From positions 124,001 through 188,000 of the forward strand of contig NZ_RCCH01000008.1 in NCBI RefSeq assembly GCF_003663945.1: a stretch of DNA of 64,000 nt. The letters run 5' to 3'. Shown piece by piece: positions 9,241 to 16,625 of the stretch. This DNA is from Lacinutrix venerupis. Its GTDB lineage: Bacteria > Bacteroidota > Bacteroidia > Flavobacteriales > Flavobacteriaceae. The notes beneath the pieces are model-generated. The model searched no databases. It saw only the letters and a list, made by a program, of their open reading frames with translations, and had not been told where the DNA came from. Both the position numbers and the translations under genes were made by a program. Within the stretch, counting starts at the first letter, position 1, and each line of letters opens with the position of its first letter.

Positions 9241-10020
9241 TTAGTTTTGTTCATTTAAACTCCAATCGTAATCTAAATAATCTAGGTTAGTATTGGCGTT
9301 TATTTTGGTATCACTGTATTTATTGATATAGTCTATAACAGAACCATTTGTGGTAAAATCTCCTTTGTACCATTTAAAAATTTCAGAAATTTTAATTTTA
9401 TCTGAAGCTATTTCGTTTTTAGAATTGTTGTTTATAAATTCTTTTGTGGCACGCTCCATTAATTGCATAACATTAGCTTCAGTATAAGCAACATCTAATA
9501 ATTTTGGGCATGAAGCCGAGGCACAATTAATAGCAAAATGTATTCTAGGTTCATTCATTTTGCGTAAAATACCATTTTCTAAACCAGCTAAAGAAAATTC
9601 ATTTTCACCAATTTTAAATCTGTTTTCAAGCCAAGGTTTGTTTATATCCTTAATGCTTTCTGTAGGATAATTGTCTATTATAAGTTTAATAGTATTGGCA
9701 TTGTAAACGTTAATAAAATAAGCCAATTGCGTTTCTACACTCCAATTTTTAGAAGGTATTTGGTGTTCTAAATAACTAACGTAGCTATTTAGTTTATCGC
9801 TATCTTTTTTAAAACCTTTATAATCTACATCTCCATTTTTAGCTACATATTTTTTTAGCAAAGCATCAAACTGACTGTGATCTATAGTTTGTGTAGCTGT
9901 TGTGTTTTTTGCTTGAGTTGTTTTGGCAGTATTATCAACTGTTTTTACAGGTAAACCTTTAGCCGAAAAACAACTGTTTAAGATTAAAGCAGTACAAGCT
10001 AAAAAAAGTAACTTTTTCAT
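9241..10020 (-). CDS. DUF547 lipoprotein in the arsenosugar operon
   Basis: 259 residues. A lipobox LILNSC predicts lipidation at Cys17, so it is envelope-anchored. The DUF547 core is clear: LAYFINVYNANTIKLIIDNYP in two parts (FINVYNANTIK and IDNYP), RIHFAINCASASCPKL, and IFKWYKGDF near the end. It is a paralogue of the protein at 3675-4391, but that one has a plain signal peptide and the two are clearly diverged. It lies 8 bp after the membrane hydroxylase and 27 bp before the TIGR04283 gene, in the same transcription unit. Biochemical role unknown. Confidence 0.87.
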   Translation of the reverse strand: MKKLLFLACTALILNSCFSAKGLPVKTVDNTAKTTQAKNTTATQTIDHSQFDALLKKYVAKNGDVDYKGFKKDSDKLNSYVSYLEHQIPSKNWSVETQLAYFINVYNANTIKLIIDNYPTESIKDINKPWLENRFKIGENEFSLAGLENGILRKMNEPRIHFAINCASASCPKLLDVAYTEANVMQLMERATKEFINNNSKNEIASDKIKISEIFKWYKGDFTTNGSVIDYINKYSDTKINANTNLDYLDYDWSLNEQN

Positions 10021-10028
10021 AAATAATT

Positions 10029-10916
10029 TTATTTTTTAAGTTTTATAGGATAGATTTCTTGGCCTACAAAATCTTTTGGGAAGTCTTCATCGCCATGAAA
10101 TCCTAATTCGATGTCCTTACCATTATAAGGTACATAATCTGTTTTAAATAAGTAATCCCAAATACTTAAAGTTAAGCCAAAGTTTACACCATAACTTCCT
10201 TTTTTAGGCAATTCTCTTGCGTGATGCCAAATGTGCATTTTTGGGTTATTAAATACGTATTTTAAAACACCATAATCCCAACCTAGATTAGCGTGGTTTA
10301 AGTGTCCAATGGTTATGCTAAAAAAGTGAACAATAGCCACGTGTTTAGCGTCAAAACCACCAATTATTGCAATTGGTATGTAGAGTAAAGATTTGTAAAC
10401 TATAGGTTCCATCCAGTGGTAGCGTAAGTGTGCAGCAAAGCCCATTTCTTTTACACTATGGTGTACTTTATGAAAGTTCCATAAAAACGGAACACGATGC
10501 AATAGTCTATGCGTATTCCATTGTGTGAAATCGCTAACAATAAAAAAGATGAGTAAGCCTAACCATAATGGTAAATTGTCTACATCAAACAATTGAAAGT
10601 TAGCAATAGAGAGACCTACTAAGCCTAAAATATCATCAAAAAAATGAGCCGCTGTATCTGTTAACGCAATGAGTACTATTAAATTTAAAAGAAAAAAGTT
10701 AAAGAACATATAAAACGTATCTAACCAAAAATCTTTTCTAAAAATAGATTGGTCTTTACGCCATGGAAATGCAATTTCTAATATCCAAACTAGAATTGAA
10801 ATTACAATTAGGCCATAAAAAAAGTTATCCCAATGATTAATGGTTATAATCTCGTTTTTAAGATAATTCCAATAACCAGAATACGCATTTTTTATTATAT
10901 CTATATATCTTTTCAT
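10029..10916 (-). CDS. Fatty acid hydroxylase / sterol desaturase family membrane protein
   Basis: 295 residues with several membrane helices (about 33-52, 67-90, 112-128 and 175-200). The di-iron histidine boxes are present: HRLLH, HKVHH, HANLG and HIWHH, as expected for the fatty acid hydroxylase superfamily (PF04116). These enzymes hydroxylate or desaturate lipid chains, sterols or ether lipids in the membrane using oxygen. In this operon, a lipid tail that carries an arsenosugar head group could be its substrate, but this rests only on gene position. It is 62 bp downstream of the purine nucleoside phosphorylase gene and 8 bp upstream of the DUF547 gene. Confidence 0.87.
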   Translation of the reverse strand: MKRYIDIIKNAYSGYWNYLKNEIITINHWDNFFYGLIVISILVWILEIAFPWRKDQSIFRKDFWLDTFYMFFNFFLLNLIVLIALTDTAAHFFDDILGLVGLSIANFQLFDVDNLPLWLGLLIFFIVSDFTQWNTHRLLHRVPFLWNFHKVHHSVKEMGFAAHLRYHWMEPIVYKSLLYIPIAIIGGFDAKHVAIVHFFSITIGHLNHANLGWDYGVLKYVFNNPKMHIWHHARELPKKGSYGVNFGLTLSIWDYLFKTDYVPYNGKDIELGFHGDEDFPKDFVGQEIYPIKLKK

Positions 10917-10978
10917 ATATCACTAAAGGTCATAGCAAATTAAGCTGTGTTAGTTTCGACGTATTTAGGTCTATCTAC

Positions 10979-11791
10979 TTACAAGCTTTTAATTAATTCT
11001 TTAAATAATGTAATCATATTAGGTTCTGCCTTTGTTGCCATAGCAATAATCTCTTCAATATCTACTGGCTTTAAATTTTCAGGGTCGCACTCGTCTGTCA
11101 ATACAGAAACGGCAGCAACTTTTAAGTTTAAATGGTTGGCAACAATAATTTCGGGAACCGTACTCATGCCCACAGCATCTGCACCAATAATTTTTAGCAT
11201 TCTATATTCTGCTCTGGTTTCAAGTTGAGGTCCAACAACACTAGCATAAACACCTTTATGAAGTTTAATATTATTGGCTTTTGCAATGGCTTCAAATTTT
11301 GAATTTATTTCTGCATCATAAGGCGCACTCATATCTGTAAAACGTTCTCCAAGTTTTTCAACACCTTTAAATGCTAATGGCGAACTACCTTGTAAGTTAA
11401 TATGGTCGTCAATTAACATTAATTCACCTTTTTTGAAGTCTAAATTTATGGCGCCAGATGCGTTTGAAACTAATAGCGTTTTTATACCAAGTTTTTCCAT
11501 TACACGCACAGGATATGTTACATCTTGTAAGGTGTAACCTTCGTAAATATGAAACCTACCTTGCATAACAATTACAGTTTTACCTTCTAGTTTACCATAA
11601 ATAAGTTTTCCTTTATGAAACTCTACAGTCGCAGTTGGAAAATGTGGTATGTGGTTGTAGCTTACTTCTTCTATAATTTCAAGTTCTTGCGTAATTTTAC
11701 CTAAACCAGTACCTAAAATAATACCAACTTCAGGCTTATTAAAACCTTTTTCTTTTAAGTATTCTACTGTTTTTTTTATGTATTTAATCAT
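10979..11791 (-). CDS. Purine-nucleoside phosphorylase (trimeric class)
   Basis: 270 residues, typical length. Motifs of the trimeric PNP/MTAP class: GIILGTGLG near 24, MQGRFHIYEGY near 76, LLVSNASGAIN near 107, GPQLETRAEYR near 188 and GADAVGMSTVPEI near 205. The reaction is phosphorolysis of a purine nucleoside to a base and (deoxy)ribose-1-phosphate in the cytoplasm. In this operon a good candidate substrate is the 5'-deoxy-5'-dimethylarsinoyl-adenosine made by ArsS; removal of adenine would give an arsinoyl-ribose-1-phosphate. That is an inference; ordinary purine salvage would look the same. The start overlaps the end of the TIGR04282 gene by 8 bp. Confidence 0.9.
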   Translation of the reverse strand: MIKYIKKTVEYLKEKGFNKPEVGIILGTGLGKITQELEIIEEVSYNHIPHFPTATVEFHKGKLIYGKLEGKTVIVMQGRFHIYEGYTLQDVTYPVRVMEKLGIKTLLVSNASGAINLDFKKGELMLIDDHINLQGSSPLAFKGVEKLGERFTDMSAPYDAEINSKFEAIAKANNIKLHKGVYASVVGPQLETRAEYRMLKIIGADAVGMSTVPEIIVANHLNLKVAAVSVLTDECDPENLKPVDIEEIIAMATKAEPNMITLFKELIKSL

Positions 11792-12395
11792 TGTTTTTTA
11801 TAATATTTTGTAGTGGTTGAATGTGTTCTAAATCTTCGTATAAATCGATGTCATTTAAGGTTTCTAATAAATGCGTTTTTTGGTCTGTTAAGTTAGAAAT
11901 TGTATCGGTAAAAACCGTTTCGGTTCCCCAATTTTTATTTTTAAAAACAGAATTGTGCATTGTTTTCATGCCTAATAAATAATAACCGCCATCTTCTGCA
12001 GGACCAATAACAACATCGTTATTATTTAACGCCTTAAAAGCATCTTCAATATGTTGAGGTTGTAAATGAAATAAATCGCTACCAACAATTACTATTTTTT
12101 GATAATTGTTGTCAAAACCATTTTTAAATGCATTTTGCATTCTTATACCTAAATCGGCTCCAATTTGTTGGTGTTTTTGAAAAACGGAAGCATCCCACAA
12201 GTCATTTTCTCTAATTTTTACAGAATAATATACTGCTTTATCTGCATCAACTTGTTTTATAACCTGTGCTGTATGTTGTAAAAGGTATTTGTACACTCGT
12301 AAAGCCGCTTCGTCTCCAATAGTTTTTGCTAAACGTGTTTTACATTTTCCTAATTCTGGATTACGAGTAAAGGTTATAATAAGATTGTTGTGCAT
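11784..12395 (-). CDS. TIGR04282-type CofC-like transferase (arsenosugar-associated)
   Basis: 203 residues. The N-terminal motif FTRNPELGKCKTRLAK and the later VIGPAEDGGYYLLG are the hallmarks of TIGR04282/DUF2064, rSAM/selenodomain-associated transferase 1. The fold is that of CofC and other nucleotidyltransferases; PELGKCKTRLA is the nucleotide-phosphate loop. That makes activation of a sugar-1-phosphate to an NDP-sugar a reasonable role between the phosphorylase and the TIGR04283 glycosyltransferase (inference). It starts 2 bp after the rhodanese gene ends and overlaps the phosphorylase gene by 8 bp. A divergent second copy is at 19881-20564. Confidence 0.88.
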   Translation of the reverse strand: MHNNLIITFTRNPELGKCKTRLAKTIGDEAALRVYKYLLQHTAQVIKQVDADKAVYYSVKIRENDLWDASVFQKHQQIGADLGIRMQNAFKNGFDNNYQKIVIVGSDLFHLQPQHIEDAFKALNNNDVVIGPAEDGGYYLLGMKTMHNSVFKNKNWGTETVFTDTISNLTDQKTHLLETLNDIDLYEDLEHIQPLQNIIKNND

Positions 12396-12397
12396 TT

Positions 12398-12928
12398 TTA
12401 TTGCTTTTTAGAGTTTTTAGGTTGTTTTTCATCTTTTTTAAACACTTTTTTACCTTTTTTAAGCCATTTACTCCACGTTTTGCTAAAAGTATGTACGTTT
12501 TCTGTTTCGTTGTTTTGAGAATCTATAACAGTAAAATCTTTATTTTTCCATTCAAAAATACCACCGTATAAATTATAAACATTTGTGTATCCTGCTTTTT
12601 TTAGTTTTTCGCCTATAGTTTCAGAGCGAATACCAAGCGAACAATAGACTACTATTTTTTCGGATTTATTAGGGTGTTTTTTTTCAATTGAAGCCAAATC
12701 AAAATTATCGTAACCAACGCAAACAGCATTTTTTAAATGGCTGACTTCATATTCTTTTGGCTCGCGAGTATCAAAAATAATAGCATTGGTTTTAGGCATT
12801 GCTAATTCTTCTACACTTATATATGGTACACCATTATCGTTGTACTGTTTTAACAAATCGTCTATAGTTTTTTGTGCAGATAATTCTACAGAAAATAAGG
12901 CAATTAGTATAAGTGTAAAATGTTTCAT
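12398..12928 (-). CDS. Periplasmic rhodanese-like sulfurtransferase
   Basis: 176 residues with a signal peptide (MKHFTLILIALFSVELSAQ). A single rhodanese domain follows: IIFDTREPKEYEVSHL near 50 and the active loop VVYCSLGIRS with Cys96. The C-terminal tail (about 150-176) is lysine-rich. The loop keeps the catalytic Cys and the trailing Arg-Ser, so sulfane-sulfur transfer is plausible. Operon position between the degenerate phosphoesterase and TIGR04282 suggests a link to arsenosugar chemistry; thio-arsenosugars exist in nature, but a role here is speculative. Export to the periplasm is odd if the substrate is cytoplasmic. Confidence 0.85.
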   Translation of the reverse strand: MKHFTLILIALFSVELSAQKTIDDLLKQYNDNGVPYISVEELAMPKTNAIIFDTREPKEYEVSHLKNAVCVGYDNFDLASIEKKHPNKSEKIVVYCSLGIRSETIGEKLKKAGYTNVYNLYGGIFEWKNKDFTVIDSQNNETENVHTFSKTWSKWLKKGKKVFKKDEKQPKNSKKQ

Positions 12929-12943
12929 AATAGTGTAATTTAA

Positions 12944-13771
12944 TTAAAGTGTGATGCCAAAACCTTGCAAACCACTTTCTACTGCTGGTAAAATTTCGGT
13001 ATTATCCCAAATTCCTGTAACGATAGTTCGGGCATATTCTTCTGGTAATAAACCATTTTGCATGAGTTTATTGGTAAGCTTATAATTATAGTCGAGGTTA
13101 TGGTGTTTAAATTTCAAGTCTCCGTTAGTATCATCTAAAATAGCATACCAAACTTGAGGCGAACCATCGTTAGCAGGCATACCAATAACACCAGGATTTA
13201 GCCATAATTTATTGTTTTTTTGATGATGAAAAGGAAGACCGCAATGTCCTGCAACTATAACATCGCTTTGTGTGGTATTAAAAGTTTCTTCTTTTTTTTG
13301 CCAAGAGGTAGATTTGAAAATAAACTCTGAAACATTAAAATAATCACCATGTACAACAGTAACTTTTTTGCCAGCATACTCAAAAACAATATGATCTGGT
13401 AATGTTTCAAGGTGGTTTATAGAACTTTTAGAAAGTAAACTTTGTGCGTAAGGATACCATAATTTTGAAAAACCATCGCATCGCGAGCCTTCGGTAAAAT
13501 CGCAACCACAATCTTCGGCATTTTCAATTAATTGTATTTCTACATTACCTAAAATACTTTTAGCTTTCCAAAGCTTAAATAACTGTACGGTTTCTTCAGG
13601 TTGTGCGCAATAGCCAACTATATCTCCTGTGCAAATACAATTTTCGGCAGGAATTTCTTCTTTTTCGGCAATTGCTTTTAATGCTTCAAGTGCTTGAAGA
13701 TTACTGTAAACACCACCAAAAAGTAATGCTTTACCTTTTAGAGTTCCTATATTATTTATTTTTTTATTCAT
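12944..13771 (-). CDS. Metallophosphoesterase-fold protein with lost metal ligands, Cys-rich
   Basis: 275 residues with the overall layout of the YfcE/MJ0936-like phosphoesterase family. The family motif SDIHGNLEAL aligns with GGVYSNLQAL at 19-28, so the metal-binding Asp and His are Gly and Tyr. Motif II TGDIVGY (48-54) is kept. GNHD is GNVE (75-78), and GHTH is GHCG (175-178); HGD (141-143) and LNPG (191-194) remain. Seven cysteines are present (45, 47, 55, 88, 90, 98, 177), including a CGC pair followed by RCDG. No signal peptide. I infer that normal two-metal phosphoesterase activity is unlikely; the protein may bind a nucleotide, sugar phosphate or a thiophilic ligand such as As(III). 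It is 27 bp after the symporter gene. Confidence 0.75.
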   Translation of the reverse strand: MNKKINNIGTLKGKALLFGGVYSNLQALEALKAIAEKEEIPAENCICTGDIVGYCAQPEETVQLFKLWKAKSILGNVEIQLIENAEDCGCDFTEGSRCDGFSKLWYPYAQSLLSKSSINHLETLPDHIVFEYAGKKVTVVHGDYFNVSEFIFKSTSWQKKEETFNTTQSDVIVAGHCGLPFHHQKNNKLWLNPGVIGMPANDGSPQVWYAILDDTNGDLKFKHHNLDYNYKLTNKLMQNGLLPEEYARTIVTGIWDNTEILPAVESGLQGFGITL

Positions 13772-13798
13772 ATTTAATTCTGCTATAGTGCAGAAAAC

Positions 13799-15136
13799 TT
13801 AATTTTTTAAAAGTGCTTTTGGTAAAAAGTACAATGCAATACAACTTAAAACACCCCAAATATTTACCCACAATAACTGTGCATATTTACCTGTAGTAAA
13901 TACTAAAGTTTCTGGAAATACATTAAAAACTAGTAAAAAACCAAAAACGAGACCGCAAACTACACTTAAGTAAAAACTTAACCTTGGGACGTCTACATTC
14001 CAAAATAGAAATATTGGAGTTAAACCAATAACCATTGTTCCAGAGATTGTTGTTGCTGAAAGTATTTCGGCATCTAAAAAAACGGGTAGTGTTCCTAAAA
14101 TAGCAATGGCTAGCATGGCAGCTCTACCAAAGGTTAAATCGTCTATCATTTTTAAATCTATTGCTAATAATTTTGAGAATGAAGAAAAGGTAGAGTCTAA
14201 TGTTGATGCAGCAGAAGTTATCATTATAAAATTAATAACTAATAAAATAACAACGCCAAAAGCTTTGCCAACCTCTACAGCAGCTTGACCTTTAAAACCT
14301 TGTGTTTGTGCATAAATACCAATAATGCTAAATAATACAATACATAAACCACCTAAAACGCTTGCCCAAAGAAAACTTTTTAAAGTTACTTTTGGTGTGC
14401 TTATAAAAGCACGATCTGTTAAAACAGGATCATGAAAAGGATAGCTAAACGATTGTAAAATAGCTGCAAAAAAGAGATTTAAGCCTAACTCAAAACTCCA
14501 AGTTCCTGATGAGATTACTTTATTTACCGTAAAATCATCGATAGAAAATATGCTATATAAAATAACTATTAGCAAAATTGAAAATAGCACCATTTGTATA
14601 ACATCTGTAAAAATAGAACTACTTAAACCACCTTTAATAGCGTAGGCTAATGTTAGTATTGTAAATATAATAATAGCAGTAAAATATGGTTTAGAACCTT
14701 GCTCGCCAAAGTAAGAGCCAATAACCATTGTATTACTCCAAACCTCATTAAATAAACGAATGATTATTAATATTGAAAATAAAGCTACTGCAGGACGACC
14801 ATATTTACTAGTTAAAAATTGATGAATACTATTAAAGCCACCTTTAGTTCTTAGCTTATAAATTAAAACGCCAGCAACGGCAAAACTTAAGTAATAACCA
14901 GCATAGGCAACACCACCAACTAAGCCAAAATCTAGCCCTAAATTTGCTGCATTAGTAATACTTTTTGCAAAAATCCAAGAGATAATTAAACTTCCAGTAA
15001 GTACTAATACATTTGGTGATTTTTTATTGTGGTTTGCTTTAAAAAAAGAGTCACTAGTTTTTGCAAATGGCGAGAGTAAGAACAAGATTAAACTTGATCC
15101 TACTACTAAAACCCATTGCCATATTTCTATACTCAT
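13799..15136 (-). CDS. Sodium:solute symporter (SSS family)
   Basis: 445 residues and about 12-13 membrane helices spread along the whole length, with the SSS-type stretches GGVAYAGYYLSFAVAG near 78, AYAIKGGLSSSIFTDVIQM near 163 and ITSAASTLDSTFSSFSKLL near 306. The last one carries the Ser/Thr-rich sodium-binding loop of the LeuT-fold SSS family. It should import a solute with sodium across the inner membrane. The gene starts 3 bp after susD ends, so it most likely takes over whatever SusCD brings into the periplasm. The substrate is unknown. Confidence 0.87.
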   Translation of the reverse strand: MSIEIWQWVLVVGSSLILFLLSPFAKTSDSFFKANHNKKSPNVLVLTGSLIISWIFAKSITNAANLGLDFGLVGGVAYAGYYLSFAVAGVLIYKLRTKGGFNSIHQFLTSKYGRPAVALFSILIIIRLFNEVWSNTMVIGSYFGEQGSKPYFTAIIIFTILTLAYAIKGGLSSSIFTDVIQMVLFSILLIVILYSIFSIDDFTVNKVISSGTWSFELGLNLFFAAILQSFSYPFHDPVLTDRAFISTPKVTLKSFLWASVLGGLCIVLFSIIGIYAQTQGFKGQAAVEVGKAFGVVILLVINFIMITSAASTLDSTFSSFSKLLAIDLKMIDDLTFGRAAMLAIAILGTLPVFLDAEILSATTISGTMVIGLTPIFLFWNVDVPRLSFYLSVVCGLVFGFLLVFNVFPETLVFTTGKYAQLLWVNIWGVLSCIALYFLPKALLKN

Positions 15137-15139
15137 ATT

Positions 15140-16585
15140 TTAATTTTCGTCCCACCAAACTGGGAAGTTAATACTGTTGTCGTTGGTTGCGCTTGCGGCT
15201 GCTTGATAGTTTTCTGCATTTAAAGCTTCTTCTTCAGCAGGATACGGCATTCTTACAGGTATTAAATTGTTGTTTAAACTTGCCGAAATAGGATTAAGTT
15301 CTGGAAATCCTGTACGGCGATATTCTATCCAACCTTCGTAACCATTTATTAAATTAGCAATCCATTTTTGAGTAATAATTTGTTGTAATGGTGTTGTACC
15401 TGGCGCGTTAAAATCGGCATTTCCTGTTAGGTAATCTGTTGGCATTGGAGTTTGCCAATACTCAAAAGCTAGTGTTACTCCGTTATTATATAATTCTTCT
15501 GCGTTAGCAGTAATTAAACCTTTTTGGGCAGCTTCGGCAAGCGCAAATTGTACTTCCCAAGCTGTAATAAAATTGGCGTCTAAAACCGAAGTGTCTTCTC
15601 TAAAAGCAGTTCCTGCTAAAGAATAATCGGCTAAAGCAATAGATGTTGAAGAGGCATCAATACCGTTAATTAAGCCATTAAATTCTTGTGAATTTGAATT
15701 TGCAAATGGCCTGAAAAAAGTATTAATTCTAGAGTCGCTATAATCTAAAAGAATGTTTTCCATGGTTTGAGACAATACAAAATTATTAAAATCACCAACT
15801 CGTAATTGTGCTAAACGGAAGCTGTTAGGATCTGAATTTGTAAAGTTAAATACAGCATTTTCGGTATTAGTTGTAATGTAATCTCCTTGATCAATAATAG
15901 CCTGTAAATCTGCAGAAACATCTATTTTATCTGATATTCTAAGCAAAGCTTTAATTTTTAAAGCGTTTGCAAATTTTACCCAAGCACTTAAATCGCCATT
16001 AAATAAAATATCACCTTCTAAAGGAATATTTTGAGAATAGTTTTGTATTGCAGCAATACCATTATCTAAGTTTTCTAAAATGCCATTTTCACCTGTGTAA
16101 ATAGATTCTTGACTATCGTAAACCGGTGTTACTGTACCATTAATACCGTTAAATGCTTCAAAATATGGCACATCTCCAAACAAATCTGTTAAACCAGCAG
16201 TCATGTAAGCCTTTAAAATTAAGGCAGGACCTTCGTAAACTTGAAATGTAGAAATGCTTCTAGATTGGTTTATAATAATCTCATTATCTCTTAAATTAGT
16301 GTAAAAAATTGGCCAAGGATTACCACCTAATTGAGGTGATTTTAAGGCATGACGATCAAATAAATTAAAATCTAAAGCGGTTCTGTGTTGTGATAATAGG
16401 TCTCCAGCTACAAAGCCTTCATAACTCATTTCATCTCCAAAATTATATATTACTTGACGTAATAATAAACTAGGTTGTACAGTGTTTGGAGCGTTGGGAT
16501 TGGTATTTATGTCTTCGAAATCTTTTGTACAGCTTGTTGTAAAAGCAAGTATAAAAAGACTGAATATATATAATGTATTTTTCAT
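15140..16585 (-). CDS. SusD/RagB-like surface lipoprotein
   Basis: 481 residues. The lipobox AFTTSC predicts lipidation at Cys19. The segment DINTNPNAPNTVQPSLLL just after it is characteristic of the SusD-like_2 (PF12771) branch. Helical TPR-like segments and a late GWIEYRRTGFPEL fit the family. SusD proteins sit as lids on SusC barrels and capture the ligand outside the cell. It starts 40 bp after susC and ends 3 bp before the symporter gene. No glycoside hydrolase, peptidase or sulfatase accompanies it, so a polymer substrate is not indicated. Confidence 0.9.
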   Translation of the reverse strand: MKNTLYIFSLFILAFTTSCTKDFEDINTNPNAPNTVQPSLLLRQVIYNFGDEMSYEGFVAGDLLSQHRTALDFNLFDRHALKSPQLGGNPWPIFYTNLRDNEIIINQSRSISTFQVYEGPALILKAYMTAGLTDLFGDVPYFEAFNGINGTVTPVYDSQESIYTGENGILENLDNGIAAIQNYSQNIPLEGDILFNGDLSAWVKFANALKIKALLRISDKIDVSADLQAIIDQGDYITTNTENAVFNFTNSDPNSFRLAQLRVGDFNNFVLSQTMENILLDYSDSRINTFFRPFANSNSQEFNGLINGIDASSTSIALADYSLAGTAFREDTSVLDANFITAWEVQFALAEAAQKGLITANAEELYNNGVTLAFEYWQTPMPTDYLTGNADFNAPGTTPLQQIITQKWIANLINGYEGWIEYRRTGFPELNPISASLNNNLIPVRMPYPAEEEALNAENYQAAASATNDNSINFPVWWDEN

Positions 16586-16625
16586 TATTATGAATTTTAT
16601 TTTTTTGTTTTACCCGAAAATTATT

